NCBI RefSeq assembly: GCF_002858865.1
Contig: NZ_PJRR01000003.1
Span: 1-61,324 of the forward strand
Origin: Caulobacter vibrioides
Lineage (GTDB): Bacteria > Pseudomonadota > Alphaproteobacteria > Caulobacterales > Caulobacteraceae
DNA: 61,324 nucleotides
Reading direction: 5' to 3'
Positions within the stretch are counted from its first letter, which is position 1. Each line of letters opens with the position of its first letter. Of this stretch, positions 20,991 to 28,507 are shown piece after piece. A model generated the notes under the pieces. The model searched no databases and was not told the DNA's origin. It worked only from the letters and a program-made list of their open reading frames with translations. Position numbers and translations under genes: made by a program.

Positions 20991-21989
20991 ATGCGCCCGA
21001 AGCCCGTCGCCGCTCCGATCAATGCCCTCGCCGACCTAGCGCGTGAGGCCAAAAGCCTTGTCCGCGCGCCAGGGGCGCCGATCGATTTCGATGCGGTCGC
21101 TGCGGCGCTCGGGGCCGCCGGTCACACGTCTGATCTCGAGCAGCGCCTGGCTGCCCGTTTCGTCCGTCCGGTCGCCGCGCGCGCCTTCGCCGCACGGGTC
21201 GAGGCCACCGCCGCGACCTTGAAGGCCCTGGGCGTGCGCGAGGGCGGTGTCTGCGTCGTCTCGGCCCTGGCCGATCCGGAGACCCTGGCCGGCGTCGCCG
21301 CGGCGGGTCTGAAGGCGTGGCTCGTCGATGTCGACCCGTTCAGCGCCATGTTCGACACCGACCATCTGCGCGAGCGCCTGCCCGAGGCGCCGGGACCGCT
21401 GGAGGCCATCGTACCCGCCGCCGCCCATGGCCGCGCGCCCGACATGCGCGCCTGGGCCGCCTTCCGCGACGAGACGGGGCTGCCGATCCTGGTCGACGCT
21501 CACGGCGCGTTCGACGTGATCATCGAAGCCCCGGTGCCGGTGCTGGTGGGTCTGCCCAGCGGGCAGGGCGTGTTCCTGGTCTGCGAGGACGCTGTTCCCG
21601 TCAACGCCGTCGAGGCCGCCCCCTTCGCGGGCGAAGACGGTCTCGCCGCCTGGCCGGGTCTGCGTCAGCGCCTTTGCGGCACGGCCCAACAGCTGCGCGT
21701 TCTGCTGCTCGACAGCGGCGTCGGCTTCCAGCCCGGCTGGGGCATGAGCTGGATTTCGCCGGTTTGCGCGCTCAGCCTGCCGACCGACGACGCCGGCGCT
21801 ATGGCCTGGAAGCTCCAGGCGGCCGGCGTGCCCGCCAGCTGCTCGGTCCGAGACCGCACGCTCGCCGCCGATGAAACCCCCAACGCCGATCACTTGGCGG
21901 CGTCGACCGTGGTGGTGACCCTGGACCCGAACCTCGACATCGAGGGCCTCGACCGCCTCTGCGACGCGCTGCGCGCGGCGTTGGGGTAG
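20991..21989 (+). CDS. DegT/DnrJ aminotransferase-fold protein lacking the PLP lysine
   Basis: The 332 residues follow the large-domain pattern of DegT/DnrJ/EryC1/StrS enzymes. The segment running GVREGGVCVVSALADPETLAGV, then LKAWLVDVDPFSAMFDTDHL, then AIVPAAAHGRAPDM and LPILVDAHGAF corresponds to the usual order of strands, ending with the cofactor aspartate (D169). The PLP-binding lysine should come roughly 20-30 residues later, but no lysine occurs between K108 and about residue 268; the site reads VPVLVGLPSGQGVFLVCED. I infer a non-PLP pseudoenzyme. Fold assignment rests on eye alignment only. Confidence 0.65.
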   Translation: MRPKPVAAPINALADLAREAKSLVRAPGAPIDFDAVAAALGAAGHTSDLEQRLAARFVRPVAARAFAARVEATAATLKALGVREGGVCVVSALADPETLAGVAAAGLKAWLVDVDPFSAMFDTDHLRERLPEAPGPLEAIVPAAAHGRAPDMRAWAAFRDETGLPILVDAHGAFDVIIEAPVPVLVGLPSGQGVFLVCEDAVPVNAVEAAPFAGEDGLAAWPGLRQRLCGTAQQLRVLLLDSGVGFQPGWGMSWISPVCALSLPTDDAGAMAWKLQAAGVPASCSVRDRTLAADETPNADHLAASTVVVTLDPNLDIEGLDRLCDALRAALG

Positions 21990-22046
21990 AGGCTGTCGCC
22001 GACTTGGCCTAAGCATCGGCGCGTCGTTTTCACGCCGAGAGATCCG

Positions 22047-22523
22047 ATGGCCAAGGCCTCCTCTGAGCCGCTTTCCCTGGACTGGGGCTTTGGCCTCCCC
22101 GACGAAGTCTTCGCCTTGCCGGAGGCTGAGCTGGATGCGCAGGTCCGCTACGACGACGACCTCTGCCAGTGGGGCGATCGCTACTTCATCCGCTGCATTC
22201 TACCGGTGCCGCTGAAGGGCCAGGACGACTACTTCGGCTGGGGCGCCTGGGCCGAGGTCGAGGCCGAGGTGTTCCAGCGCTATCTCGACCTCTATGAAGA
22301 AGACGGCCGCGAGGAGCCGCTGCATCCGGCCAAGCTGGCCAACCGGCTCGCGCCCTATCCGGGCACGACCCTGGGCACGCGCCTGCTGATCCAGTTCCAG
22401 ACCCCCGACGAGCGCCCGACCCTCACGCTGCTGGAAGGCGACAAGAGCCGCCTGGCGGAAGAGCAGCGCGAAGGGATCGACGCCGCGCGGCATCATGAGA
22501 TCCTGGCTGTGCTGGAGGGATAG
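22047..22523 (+). CDS. DUF2199-like protein
   Basis: This 158-residue acidic soluble protein opens with LDWGFGLPDEVFALP and has FIRCILPVPLKGQDDYFGWGAWAEVE, the pattern of DUF2199 proteins (function unknown). There are no membrane segments or nucleotide motifs. It lies 57 bases downstream of the DegT-fold gene on the same strand and may be co-transcribed with it. It ends 8 bases from the convergent hicB gene. Confidence 0.8.
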   Translation: MAKASSEPLSLDWGFGLPDEVFALPEAELDAQVRYDDDLCQWGDRYFIRCILPVPLKGQDDYFGWGAWAEVEAEVFQRYLDLYEEDGREEPLHPAKLANRLAPYPGTTLGTRLLIQFQTPDERPTLTLLEGDKSRLAEEQREGIDAARHHEILAVLEG

Positions 22524-22531
22524 AGGCGGGC

Positions 22532-22927
22532 TTAAGCAGCGTCGATCATCTGCTTGGCGGCGCGGGCCAGCAGACCCGAACGCGTGTAGCCATAGGTTTC
22601 GGCGAAGGCGTCGATCTCGCGCAGTGTGGTCTCGGGTAAGGTGATATTGACCCGCACCGTCCGAGGCTGGACGGTCTTCAGCGGCACAAGGATCACCACA
22701 CCGTCGCGGTTGCCGGGGGCTGCCATGACTTCGTCCAGGGCGGACGGCGCCGGCAGGGTTTCGCCATCCTCGATCATGCCCTCGACATGCAGCGCCAGGG
22801 CCTCCTCGGCGTTGGCGCGGGCTTCTTCCAGCGTCTCGCCGACGCTGATACAGCCGGGCAGGTCGGGAAAAGATACGCCGAAGGCGCTGTCGGCGTCCTT
22901 GTGGATCAGGGCGATATAGTCGGCCAT
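22532..22927 (-). CDS. hicB: HicB-family antitoxin
   Basis: This 131-residue protein has the HicB partial RNase H-like fold at the N-terminus (DSAFGVSFPDLPGCISVGETLEEARANAEEAL). The C-terminal ribbon-helix-helix DNA-binding segment reads VRVNITLPETTLREIDAFAE. It should neutralise HicA, whose gene lies immediately upstream on the same strand with 4 bases between them, and repress the promoter. Confidence 0.93.
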   Translation of the reverse strand: MADYIALIHKDADSAFGVSFPDLPGCISVGETLEEARANAEEALALHVEGMIEDGETLPAPSALDEVMAAPGNRDGVVILVPLKTVQPRTVRVNITLPETTLREIDAFAETYGYTRSGLLARAAKQMIDAA

Positions 22928-22931
22928 CGCT

Positions 22932-23120
22932 CTACCTCAGTTTCAGGTCGGCCTGACGCTCGATCGAGCGCAGGGTTCCCAGCGGCAAGTCGCGCTTGGG
23001 GTGCGGCACGGTCACGCGCCCGGACTTGGTCGGGTGCTTGAACTGCGCATGAGAACCGCGCCGTGCGACTTCGACCCAGCCATCGGCTTCCAGCGCCGCG
23101 ATCACCTCACGACTGTTCAT
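22932..23120 (-). CDS. hicA: HicA-family toxin (mRNA interferase)
   Basis: This 62-residue dsRBD-like HicA toxin reads EVIAALEADGWVEVARRGSH, with the catalytic histidine in GSHAQFKHP, then RVTVPHPKRDLPLGTLRSI. HicA enzymes cut mRNA independently of translation. The toxin gene comes first and antitoxin second, the usual hicAB order. The gap to the divergent padR gene is 76 bases and A+T-rich (the direct repeat TGTATT/CGTATT near 23123-23141 may be part of the HicB operator). Confidence 0.93.
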   Translation of the reverse strand: MNSREVIAALEADGWVEVARRGSHAQFKHPTKSGRVTVPHPKRDLPLGTLRSIERQADLKLR

Positions 23121-23196
23121 GGTGTGTATTAGTGCGTATTCTCAAGTCGTGAGTCAAGGTGCTTGATCTAGAATACGATATATGTAGAGTTATTGC

Positions 23197-23502
23197 ATGA
23201 AGCGACTTCGCAAACCCTCGCCGCAAGCCGTGTCCCTCTTTGCGGCCCTGGTGCTCTCGCCGTCTGAATGGCGTCATGGCTATGATCTTTCGCGGGAGAC
23301 GGGACTGTCGTCGGGCACGCTGTACCCCTTGCTGGCGCGATGGAAGTCGGCAGGTTTTCTTGACGCGGAATGGCGGGCTTCCGCCGAAGCGGGTCGCCCG
23401 CCGCGACAAGTCTATCGCCTGACCGCCGAGGGTCTGGCGGCGGCGCGGGCGGCAACGCGCGCGAGGCTCCCGACAACGACTTTCAAGGAGGTGACCGCAT
23501 GA
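23197..23502 (+). CDS. PadR-family transcriptional regulator
   Basis: This 101-residue winged-helix regulator has the PadR hallmark WRHGYDLSRETGLSSGTLYP with LLARWKSAGFL, then the wing GRPPRQVYRLTAEG. It is short, with no C-terminal dimer helix beyond the minimal PadR-s1 type. Its TGA overlaps the ATG of the downstream membrane protein (ATGA), so the two are translated together. PadR genes paired with a membrane protein commonly regulate the pair itself. The upstream A+T-rich stretch containing GATATATG is a likely operator. Confidence 0.9.
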   Translation: MKRLRKPSPQAVSLFAALVLSPSEWRHGYDLSRETGLSSGTLYPLLARWKSAGFLDAEWRASAEAGRPPRQVYRLTAEGLAAARAATRARLPTTTFKEVTA

Positions 23503-24050
23503 GCTGGGCCGAACGATTGGCGACGCTCGCGATCTGGATCGCACCGCCAGCGCGCCGGGAGTGGGCGCAGGCCGCCCATGCCGAGCTGGGCGACATGCCG
23601 GCGACGCGGACTTTGGATTTTGCGGTCGGCGGGCTCTTTGCGGCGATCGGCTGGCGATTGGGCGATCCGAGGACGATCGCGCTGTCCGCGCGCGGGCTGG
23701 TCGTCGTGGGGGCGGGTGTCTGGGCGGTTCTGCTGGGGCGGTTGGCTTTGAGCCTGAACGCCGATGCTCCCAGCTTTGCAATCGCCTTGACGCTGTTGGC
23801 GCTCGGCGCGGCGAGCTTCTCGTTCCTGGCGCTACGACGCGGTTTGGGCTTCATAGTGATTTGTGCCAGTCTGCTGACGGCGCCTGCGGCCGGCTACTGG
23901 CTCTTCGCGGAGCAGGTTTGGCCAAGCTATCGTCTTTTGGACTTCTCGCGCGCCCTCAGTCTGGAGATCGCTGGCCTGCTGCTCTTTGCGGTCCTGACCG
24001 CAGGCGTTGGTCTTCGCGTGAGCCGCCCTAAAGCCAGCCCGCCTTCTTGA
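23499..24050 (+). CDS. Membrane protein coupled to PadR
   Basis: The 183-residue protein has a short cytoplasmic start (MSWAERLATLAIWIAPPARREWAQAAHAELGDM) and about four hydrophobic segments: SARGLVVVGAGVWAVLLG, FAIALTLLALGAASFSFLAL, FIVICASLLTAPAAGYWL and LEIAGLLLFAVLTAGVGL. The family is not recognised beyond being typical of a PadR partner. GGAGGTG precedes its ATG. Its 3' end overlaps the convergent corA by 23 bases. Confidence 0.8.
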   Translation: MSWAERLATLAIWIAPPARREWAQAAHAELGDMPATRTLDFAVGGLFAAIGWRLGDPRTIALSARGLVVVGAGVWAVLLGRLALSLNADAPSFAIALTLLALGAASFSFLALRRGLGFIVICASLLTAPAAGYWLFAEQVWPSYRLLDFSRALSLEIAGLLLFAVLTAGVGLRVSRPKASPPS

Positions 24051-24996
24051 AGCGCCGGTACAGCAGGCCGCAGACCACGGCGATGGCGCCGATCACGCCG
24101 TAGTAGCCGTACTGCCACTTCAGCTCGGGCATGTGCTCGAAGTTCATGCCGTAGATCCCGGCGATCGCCGTGGGCACCGCCAGGATCGCGGCCCAGGCGG
24201 CCAACTGGCGGGTGATCACGCCCTGGCGCTGCTGTTCCAGCAGGCTGGCGATTTCGAACACTGAGGTCAGCACCTCGCGCAGGCCGTCGACCAGGATCTC
24301 GGTGCGCTGCACGTGGTCATGGACATCGCGGAAGTACATCCGCACCTCGCTGTCGATGCAGGGCAGGTCGTGATGCTCCAAGGCGCCGGCCATCTGGGCC
24401 ATCGGGCCCAGCATCTTCTTGAACCGCATCAGCGAGCGGCGCAGGGCGAAGATGCGGGTGATCTCGGCCCGGCTGAGGAAGGCGTCCAGCGCGCGCTGCT
24501 CGATGCCCTGAAGCTCTTCCTCGATCTGGTCGACGATCGGCATGTAGCCGTCGACGATGAAGTCCAGCACCGCGTGCAGCACATAGTCGACCCCGTGGGC
24601 CAGTTGGACCGGCGCCGCCTCCAGCTGGGCGCGCAGCTCGGTATGGGCCCGGGCGCTGCCGTGGCGGACGGTGATCAGGTGCTGGCGTCCGACGAAGAAG
24701 TCGGTTTCGCCATAGGCGATACGGTCACCCTCCAGGTGGGCGGTCTTGGCCACCACGAACAGCTGGTCGCCATAGACCTCGACCTTGGGGGTCTGGCGGG
24801 CGTGCAGCGCGTCCTCGACCGCCAGCGGGTGCAGGCCAAACGCCGTCTGCAGGCGGCGCAGTTCGGCCTCGTCGGGCTCGGCCAGGCCGATCCAGACAAA
24901 TTCGCCCTCGCGCGGAACTAGGTCTTCGGGCGAGGACAGGTCCAGCACGCGGACCGGCTGTCCGGCCTTGTAGGCGGTGGCGGCGATCAGGCTCAT
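24028..24996 (-). CDS. corA: CorA-family divalent cation transporter
   Basis: This 322-residue protein has a long alpha/beta cytoplasmic N-domain and two C-terminal transmembrane helices. The selectivity motif YGMNFEHMPELKW sits between them and a basic tail YRRFKKAG follows. CorA pentamers conduct Mg2+, Co2+ or Ni2+; GMN favours transport of Mg/Co. It starts 10 bases after the deaminase gene on the same strand, so the two are probably co-transcribed. The 3' ends of corA and the PadR partner overlap by 23 bases. Confidence 0.93.
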   Translation of the reverse strand: MSLIAATAYKAGQPVRVLDLSSPEDLVPREGEFVWIGLAEPDEAELRRLQTAFGLHPLAVEDALHARQTPKVEVYGDQLFVVAKTAHLEGDRIAYGETDFFVGRQHLITVRHGSARAHTELRAQLEAAPVQLAHGVDYVLHAVLDFIVDGYMPIVDQIEEELQGIEQRALDAFLSRAEITRIFALRRSLMRFKKMLGPMAQMAGALEHHDLPCIDSEVRMYFRDVHDHVQRTEILVDGLREVLTSVFEIASLLEQQRQGVITRQLAAWAAILAVPTAIAGIYGMNFEHMPELKWQYGYYGVIGAIAVVCGLLYRRFKKAGWL

Positions 24997-25006
24997 GGCG
25001 CGCGGC

Positions 25007-26041
25007 TCAGTGAGCGGCCGCGTAGGCCTCGACCGCCGCGATCCGCTGGGCCTTCTCGGCGTCGGTCAGGAACGAGCCGGCGAAGCTGTTCTTGGCCAGG
25101 GTGACGATGTCGTCGCGGGTCAGGCCCACGGCGCCGGCGGTGGCCAGGTAGTTCTCCAGCAGATAGCCGCCGAAATAGGCCGGGTCGTCGGAGTTGACGG
25201 TCGCCTTCAGGCCCAGCTCCAGCATCCGCTTGAGCGGGTGAGCGTCCAGGCTGGGCACGCCGCACAGCTTCAGGTTCGACAGCGGGCAGACCGTCAGGGT
25301 TATGCCGTCTTTCACGAGGCGCGCGGTCAGGGCCTCGTCCTCCAGCGCCCGGTTGCCGTGGTCGATGCGGTCGACCTTTACGAGGTCGATGGCCTCCCAG
25401 ACATAGGCCGGCGGGCCTTCCTCACCGGCGTGGGCGACGACCTTCAGGCCCAGGTCCCGCGAGGCCTGAAGAACGCGGGCGAACTTGGCCGGCGGGTGGC
25501 CGACCTCGGAGCTGTCCAGGCCCACGCCCGCCAGCTTGGCGAGCCAGGGCTTAGCCTGTTCCAGCGTTTCGAACGCGGCCTCTTCGGAGAGGTGTCGCAG
25601 GAAGCACAGGATCAGCTTGGAGGTGACGCCCAGCGTCTTCTCGGCCTCGTCCATGCCGGCCAGCAGGCCGTTCATCACCGTGTCGAAGGCGATCCCGCGA
25701 TCGGTGTGGGTCTGCGGATCAAAGAAGATCTCGGCGTGGGCGCCGCCATCGGCCGCCAGGCGCTGGAAGTAGGCGAGCGCCAGGTCCTTGAAGTCGGCTT
25801 CGGTGATCAGCACGCCCGCGCCCTGGTAATAGATGTCCAGGAAGTCCTGCAGGTTCGAGAAGTCGTAGGCCGCGCGGATCTCTTCGACCGAGGCGAAGGG
25901 CAGGGTGATCCCGTTGCGCTGGGCGAGCTCGAACATCAGCTCAGGTTCGAGGCTGCCCTCGATATGCATGTGCAGCTCGGCCTTGGGCAGGCCCCTGACA
26001 AACTCGGCGGAGGCGGATGGGGCGAAGGAAGCGTCGGTCAT
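25007..26041 (-). CDS. Adenine deaminase-type enzyme of the adenosine deaminase family
   Basis: The 344-residue TIM-barrel enzyme has the metal ligands HMHIEGSLEPE, the substrate/proton-relay motif VVAHAGEEGPP, a third histidine in RIDHGNRA and the aspartates in NSDDPAYFGG. The segment EIFFDPQTHTDRGI and the block FLRHLSEE...GLDSSEVGHPPAKF match the type 2 adenine deaminases (Aah1-like) better than classical adenosine deaminases, so adenine to hypoxanthine is the likely reaction. Start 26041 is preceded by a C-rich leader; an in-frame extension of 12 residues is unlikely. Confidence 0.88.
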   Translation of the reverse strand: MTDASFAPSASAEFVRGLPKAELHMHIEGSLEPELMFELAQRNGITLPFASVEEIRAAYDFSNLQDFLDIYYQGAGVLITEADFKDLALAYFQRLAADGGAHAEIFFDPQTHTDRGIAFDTVMNGLLAGMDEAEKTLGVTSKLILCFLRHLSEEAAFETLEQAKPWLAKLAGVGLDSSEVGHPPAKFARVLQASRDLGLKVVAHAGEEGPPAYVWEAIDLVKVDRIDHGNRALEDEALTARLVKDGITLTVCPLSNLKLCGVPSLDAHPLKRMLELGLKATVNSDDPAYFGGYLLENYLATAGAVGLTRDDIVTLAKNSFAGSFLTDAEKAQRIAAVEAYAAAH

Positions 26042-26099
26042 GGGGGAGTTATGGGCCTTCGCCCACAACGGTTTCAATCAAGATCGACTTTGCGCACCG

Positions 26100-26762
26100 T
26101 CAGGCAGCCTCTTGAGACAGAATTTCTTTGATCGCCGCCAGAATTGCCTGAACGTCGTCAGCCGTCGGCTCAGCCTCCACATCGCCATGCACGATCCGGT
26201 TCCGGAGATCGATTAGTTTTCTCAGGCGGCGCTCGGTATCGCCGCTGATATGGCCGTTCATGGTCAGAATCTGCAGCACTGTGCCGGGGGTGCGGGGCTT
26301 GTCGCCGGCGTTCTCGTCCACGCGCAGCAGCGCCGCTTCGAGGAGCGACCAGGCCATCACGAAGGCTGCTTGTCGATAACCAGCGCTGGCGAGCGATCGC
26401 AGCGAATCTCCACGATCCAGAATAGCTTCTTCGGAGGCGACTGGGATTGCCACCGATCGTGGCTGGCTGTCGCCCGAGAAGAAGACGTGAAACCGCCATT
26501 CCGTCTGGCCGTCGAAAATCCGTCGAGTATCCTGCAACCGTCGCTCGGTCGCGGGCGATTGGCGGTGTTTGATCTCGATGGCCACGTTCTGGCCTGGCTT
26601 GTGCGCCACCGCGTCCGGCCGATAACCGGCCATGAAGTCAGGGAGTTGATCCGCCCGGGGCTCGGCGATGAAAGCGAAGCCCTCGGACTCGTAGCGCGTT
26701 CGCAGAGCGTCCAGCGCTTCCCGCTCGGTGTGAGAAGACCAAGCTTGAGCAGGCGAACCCAT
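26100..26762 (-). CDS. PD-(D/E)XK nuclease domain fused to a HEPN domain
   Basis: I read two domains in this 220-residue protein. Residues about 10-110 contain RPD50 and, 12 residues later, E63-I-K65 (VAIEIKHRQSP), the spacing of a PD-(D/E)XK restriction-type nuclease core. Residues about 125-215 are all-helical and end with R187-N-R-I-V-H192, the RX4H signature of HEPN domains, many of which are RNases in toxin, CRISPR and defence systems. The start is firm: ATG 26762 overlaps the upstream stop as TAATG. Base composition is visibly less G+C-rich than the flanks. The exact family is not recognised; both domain calls rest on motifs, not on a search. Confidence 0.72.
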   Translation of the reverse strand: MGSPAQAWSSHTEREALDALRTRYESEGFAFIAEPRADQLPDFMAGYRPDAVAHKPGQNVAIEIKHRQSPATERRLQDTRRIFDGQTEWRFHVFFSGDSQPRSVAIPVASEEAILDRGDSLRSLASAGYRQAAFVMAWSLLEAALLRVDENAGDKPRTPGTVLQILTMNGHISGDTERRLRKLIDLRNRIVHGDVEAEPTADDVQAILAAIKEILSQEAA

Positions 26763-27193
26763 TAAAGCTTCCTCCAGCGAAGGTCGTCGTCCACACGAAT
26801 ATATATGAGCGGCGGTGCGGTATCCAAAGCTATCGCTAACTGGCCGGTCGGCGAAGCGAACTCCCACGGAGTATCAGGCTCGAATTTCTGAACGACAACC
26901 TGTTCAATCACCTGGTCGTTTGGGTAGGCCACGCCAATCATGGCGTCGAGAATAGGCTTTACGATGTTGTCGATGTCCCCGACCATGGGTTCTGGAGAAA
27001 AATAGTAAATTCTCACGCCGAGAGCGCGCTGGTCGAGCCAACAGAATTCGCTGAGCTCCTGCCGGCGCTCAAGCGCCGCGCCCCGGACGATCTGCTTCCA
27101 AGTCTCGCGATTCTTAGTGTTTTTGCTCTGCAATGATACGGGAGTCCCCTCAATCACGAATTCCAGTGGATAGGGCAGTTCCCCATCAATCAT
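26762..27193 (-). CDS. RusA-like Holliday-junction endonuclease
   Basis: The 143-residue protein carries the RusA core: G72-D-I-D-N-I-V-K79-P with D83, followed by Y-P-N-D93. These correspond to the two metal-binding aspartates, the lysine and the third aspartate of RusA, which cleaves four-way DNA junctions. RusA proteins are mostly prophage-borne, yet no phage genes are nearby. The stop codon overlaps the next start (TAATG), giving a tight two-gene unit with the nuclease-HEPN fusion. A+T-rich codon use and promoter suggest horizontal transfer. Confidence 0.8.
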   Translation of the reverse strand: MIDGELPYPLEFVIEGTPVSLQSKNTKNRETWKQIVRGAALERRQELSEFCWLDQRALGVRIYYFSPEPMVGDIDNIVKPILDAMIGVAYPNDQVIEQVVVQKFEPDTPWEFASPTGQLAIALDTAPPLIYIRVDDDLRWRKL

Positions 27194-27224
27194 CGCGTAA
27201 ATTCTCGCCTAAGTCGCGCTTTCG

Positions 27225-27252
27225 ATTATTTAGCCCTTATAGATTGTTTAGC
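27225..27252 (-). promoter_or_regulatory. Direct repeat in the promoter of the RusA/HEPN cassette
   Basis: ATTATTTAGC (27225-27234) and ATTGTTTAGC (27243-27252) are 9/10 identical and start 18 bp apart. They lie 32-60 bases upstream of the RusA start in an unusually A+T-rich stretch, where the promoter should be. They could be an operator or promoter core; no regulator gene is part of the cassette. Confidence 0.45.
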
Positions 27253-27454
27253 AAGATGGGTCCTCTAACGACATCGATTGGCGGGTGAAGGCCCCTTCCG
27301 GCAATAAGATAACCTGTCGCCGTCTGGATCGGGCGGCTTCATGGGGCTGGCCTTCCAGCCTCCGCACCTCCTAACCTGTTTCCGCCCACCAGGCGTTTAC
27401 AGGCGCTCAGCGGTGGTCTCCACTACAGAGCGAGGGGTTCGCGCGGGGGGCGTC

Positions 27455-28474
27455 ATGCGACAGGTGATCTTTGGGGCGGCCCTGGCGGGGCTGCTGACTC
27501 TGGCTGCGCCGGCTTGGGCGAGTGATCCGATCATCGACATGCACCTGCACGCCTCGGCCGCCGACGAGCAGGGGCCGCCGCCGCTGGCCATGTGCGCGCC
27601 GATCAATCCGATGCCGACCTGGGATCAGCGCCAGCCCTGGACCGCCGGCCTGACCGCCATGTTCAAGGCGCCCAAATGCGCCGACCCGATCTGGTCGCCC
27701 ACCACCGACGACGAGATCCGCGACAAGACCCTGGCGATCATGGCCAAGCGCAACATCATCGGTGTGGTCAGCGGACCCTATAAGCGGGTGATGGACTGGC
27801 GGGCCCTGGCTCCTGACCGGGTGCTGCCGGGGCTGATGCCGACCATGTCCGATCTCTCCAAGCCCAAGGTGCTGCTGGACGATTTCGGCAAGGCCAAGGC
27901 CGCCGGCCAGCTGGCGGTGATCGGCGAGCTGGGCTTCCAGTACGAGGGGATCGCGCCCAACGATCCGCGGCTGGAGAACCTGTGGGCGGCCGCCGAGGCT
28001 GCCGACGTGCCCGTCGCGATCCATATCGGCCCCGGCCCGCCCGGCGTGGCCTATCTGCCGGGGGGCGGCTATCGCGCCCGGATGAGCAGCCCGCTCTTGC
28101 TGGAGGACGTGCTGGTCAAGCATCCCAAGCTGCGGATCAATGTGATGCACGCAGGCTATCCGATGCTGGATGACACCCTGGCGCTGCTTTACGCCCATCC
28201 GCAGGTCTATGTGGACACCGGCGTCATCGTCTATTCGCAGCCGCGCCCGGCCTTCTACCGCTACCTGCAGGCGCTGGTTGATGCGGGCTTCGGCGAGCGG
28301 GTGATGTTCGGCTCCGACCAGATGGTCTGGCCCGAGACGATCGAGCGGTCGATCGCCGTGATCGACGAGGCGCCGTTCCTCTCCGCCCAGCAAAAGCGCA
28401 ACATTCTCTACAACAACGCCGCCAGGTTCCTGCGCCTGGATGAGGCGACCCAGGCTAAACATCGAGCGATGTAG
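27455..28474 (+). CDS. Exported amidohydrolase (metal-dependent TIM-barrel, amidohydrolase_2 type)
   Basis: This 339-residue protein has a signal peptide (MRQVIFGAALAGLLTLAAPAWA, cut before SDP). The first metal motif IIDMHLHAS follows at once, then VPVAIHIGPGPP, a histidine in INVMHAGYPM and the late aspartate in MFGSDQMVWP. This is the pattern of 2-pyrone-4,6-dicarboxylate/ACMSD-like hydrolases; the substrate is not deducible. Export is unusual for this fold, but is seen in Caulobacteria. GGGGGGCGTC precedes ATG 27455. It is convergent with the pirin gene. Confidence 0.87.
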   Translation: MRQVIFGAALAGLLTLAAPAWASDPIIDMHLHASAADEQGPPPLAMCAPINPMPTWDQRQPWTAGLTAMFKAPKCADPIWSPTTDDEIRDKTLAIMAKRNIIGVVSGPYKRVMDWRALAPDRVLPGLMPTMSDLSKPKVLLDDFGKAKAAGQLAVIGELGFQYEGIAPNDPRLENLWAAAEAADVPVAIHIGPGPPGVAYLPGGGYRARMSSPLLLEDVLVKHPKLRINVMHAGYPMLDDTLALLYAHPQVYVDTGVIVYSQPRPAFYRYLQALVDAGFGERVMFGSDQMVWPETIERSIAVIDEAPFLSAQQKRNILYNNAARFLRLDEATQAKHRAM

Positions 28475-28507
28475 GAGGGGCAGGGGGCGGCGAATGCGGC
28501 GGGGCCC

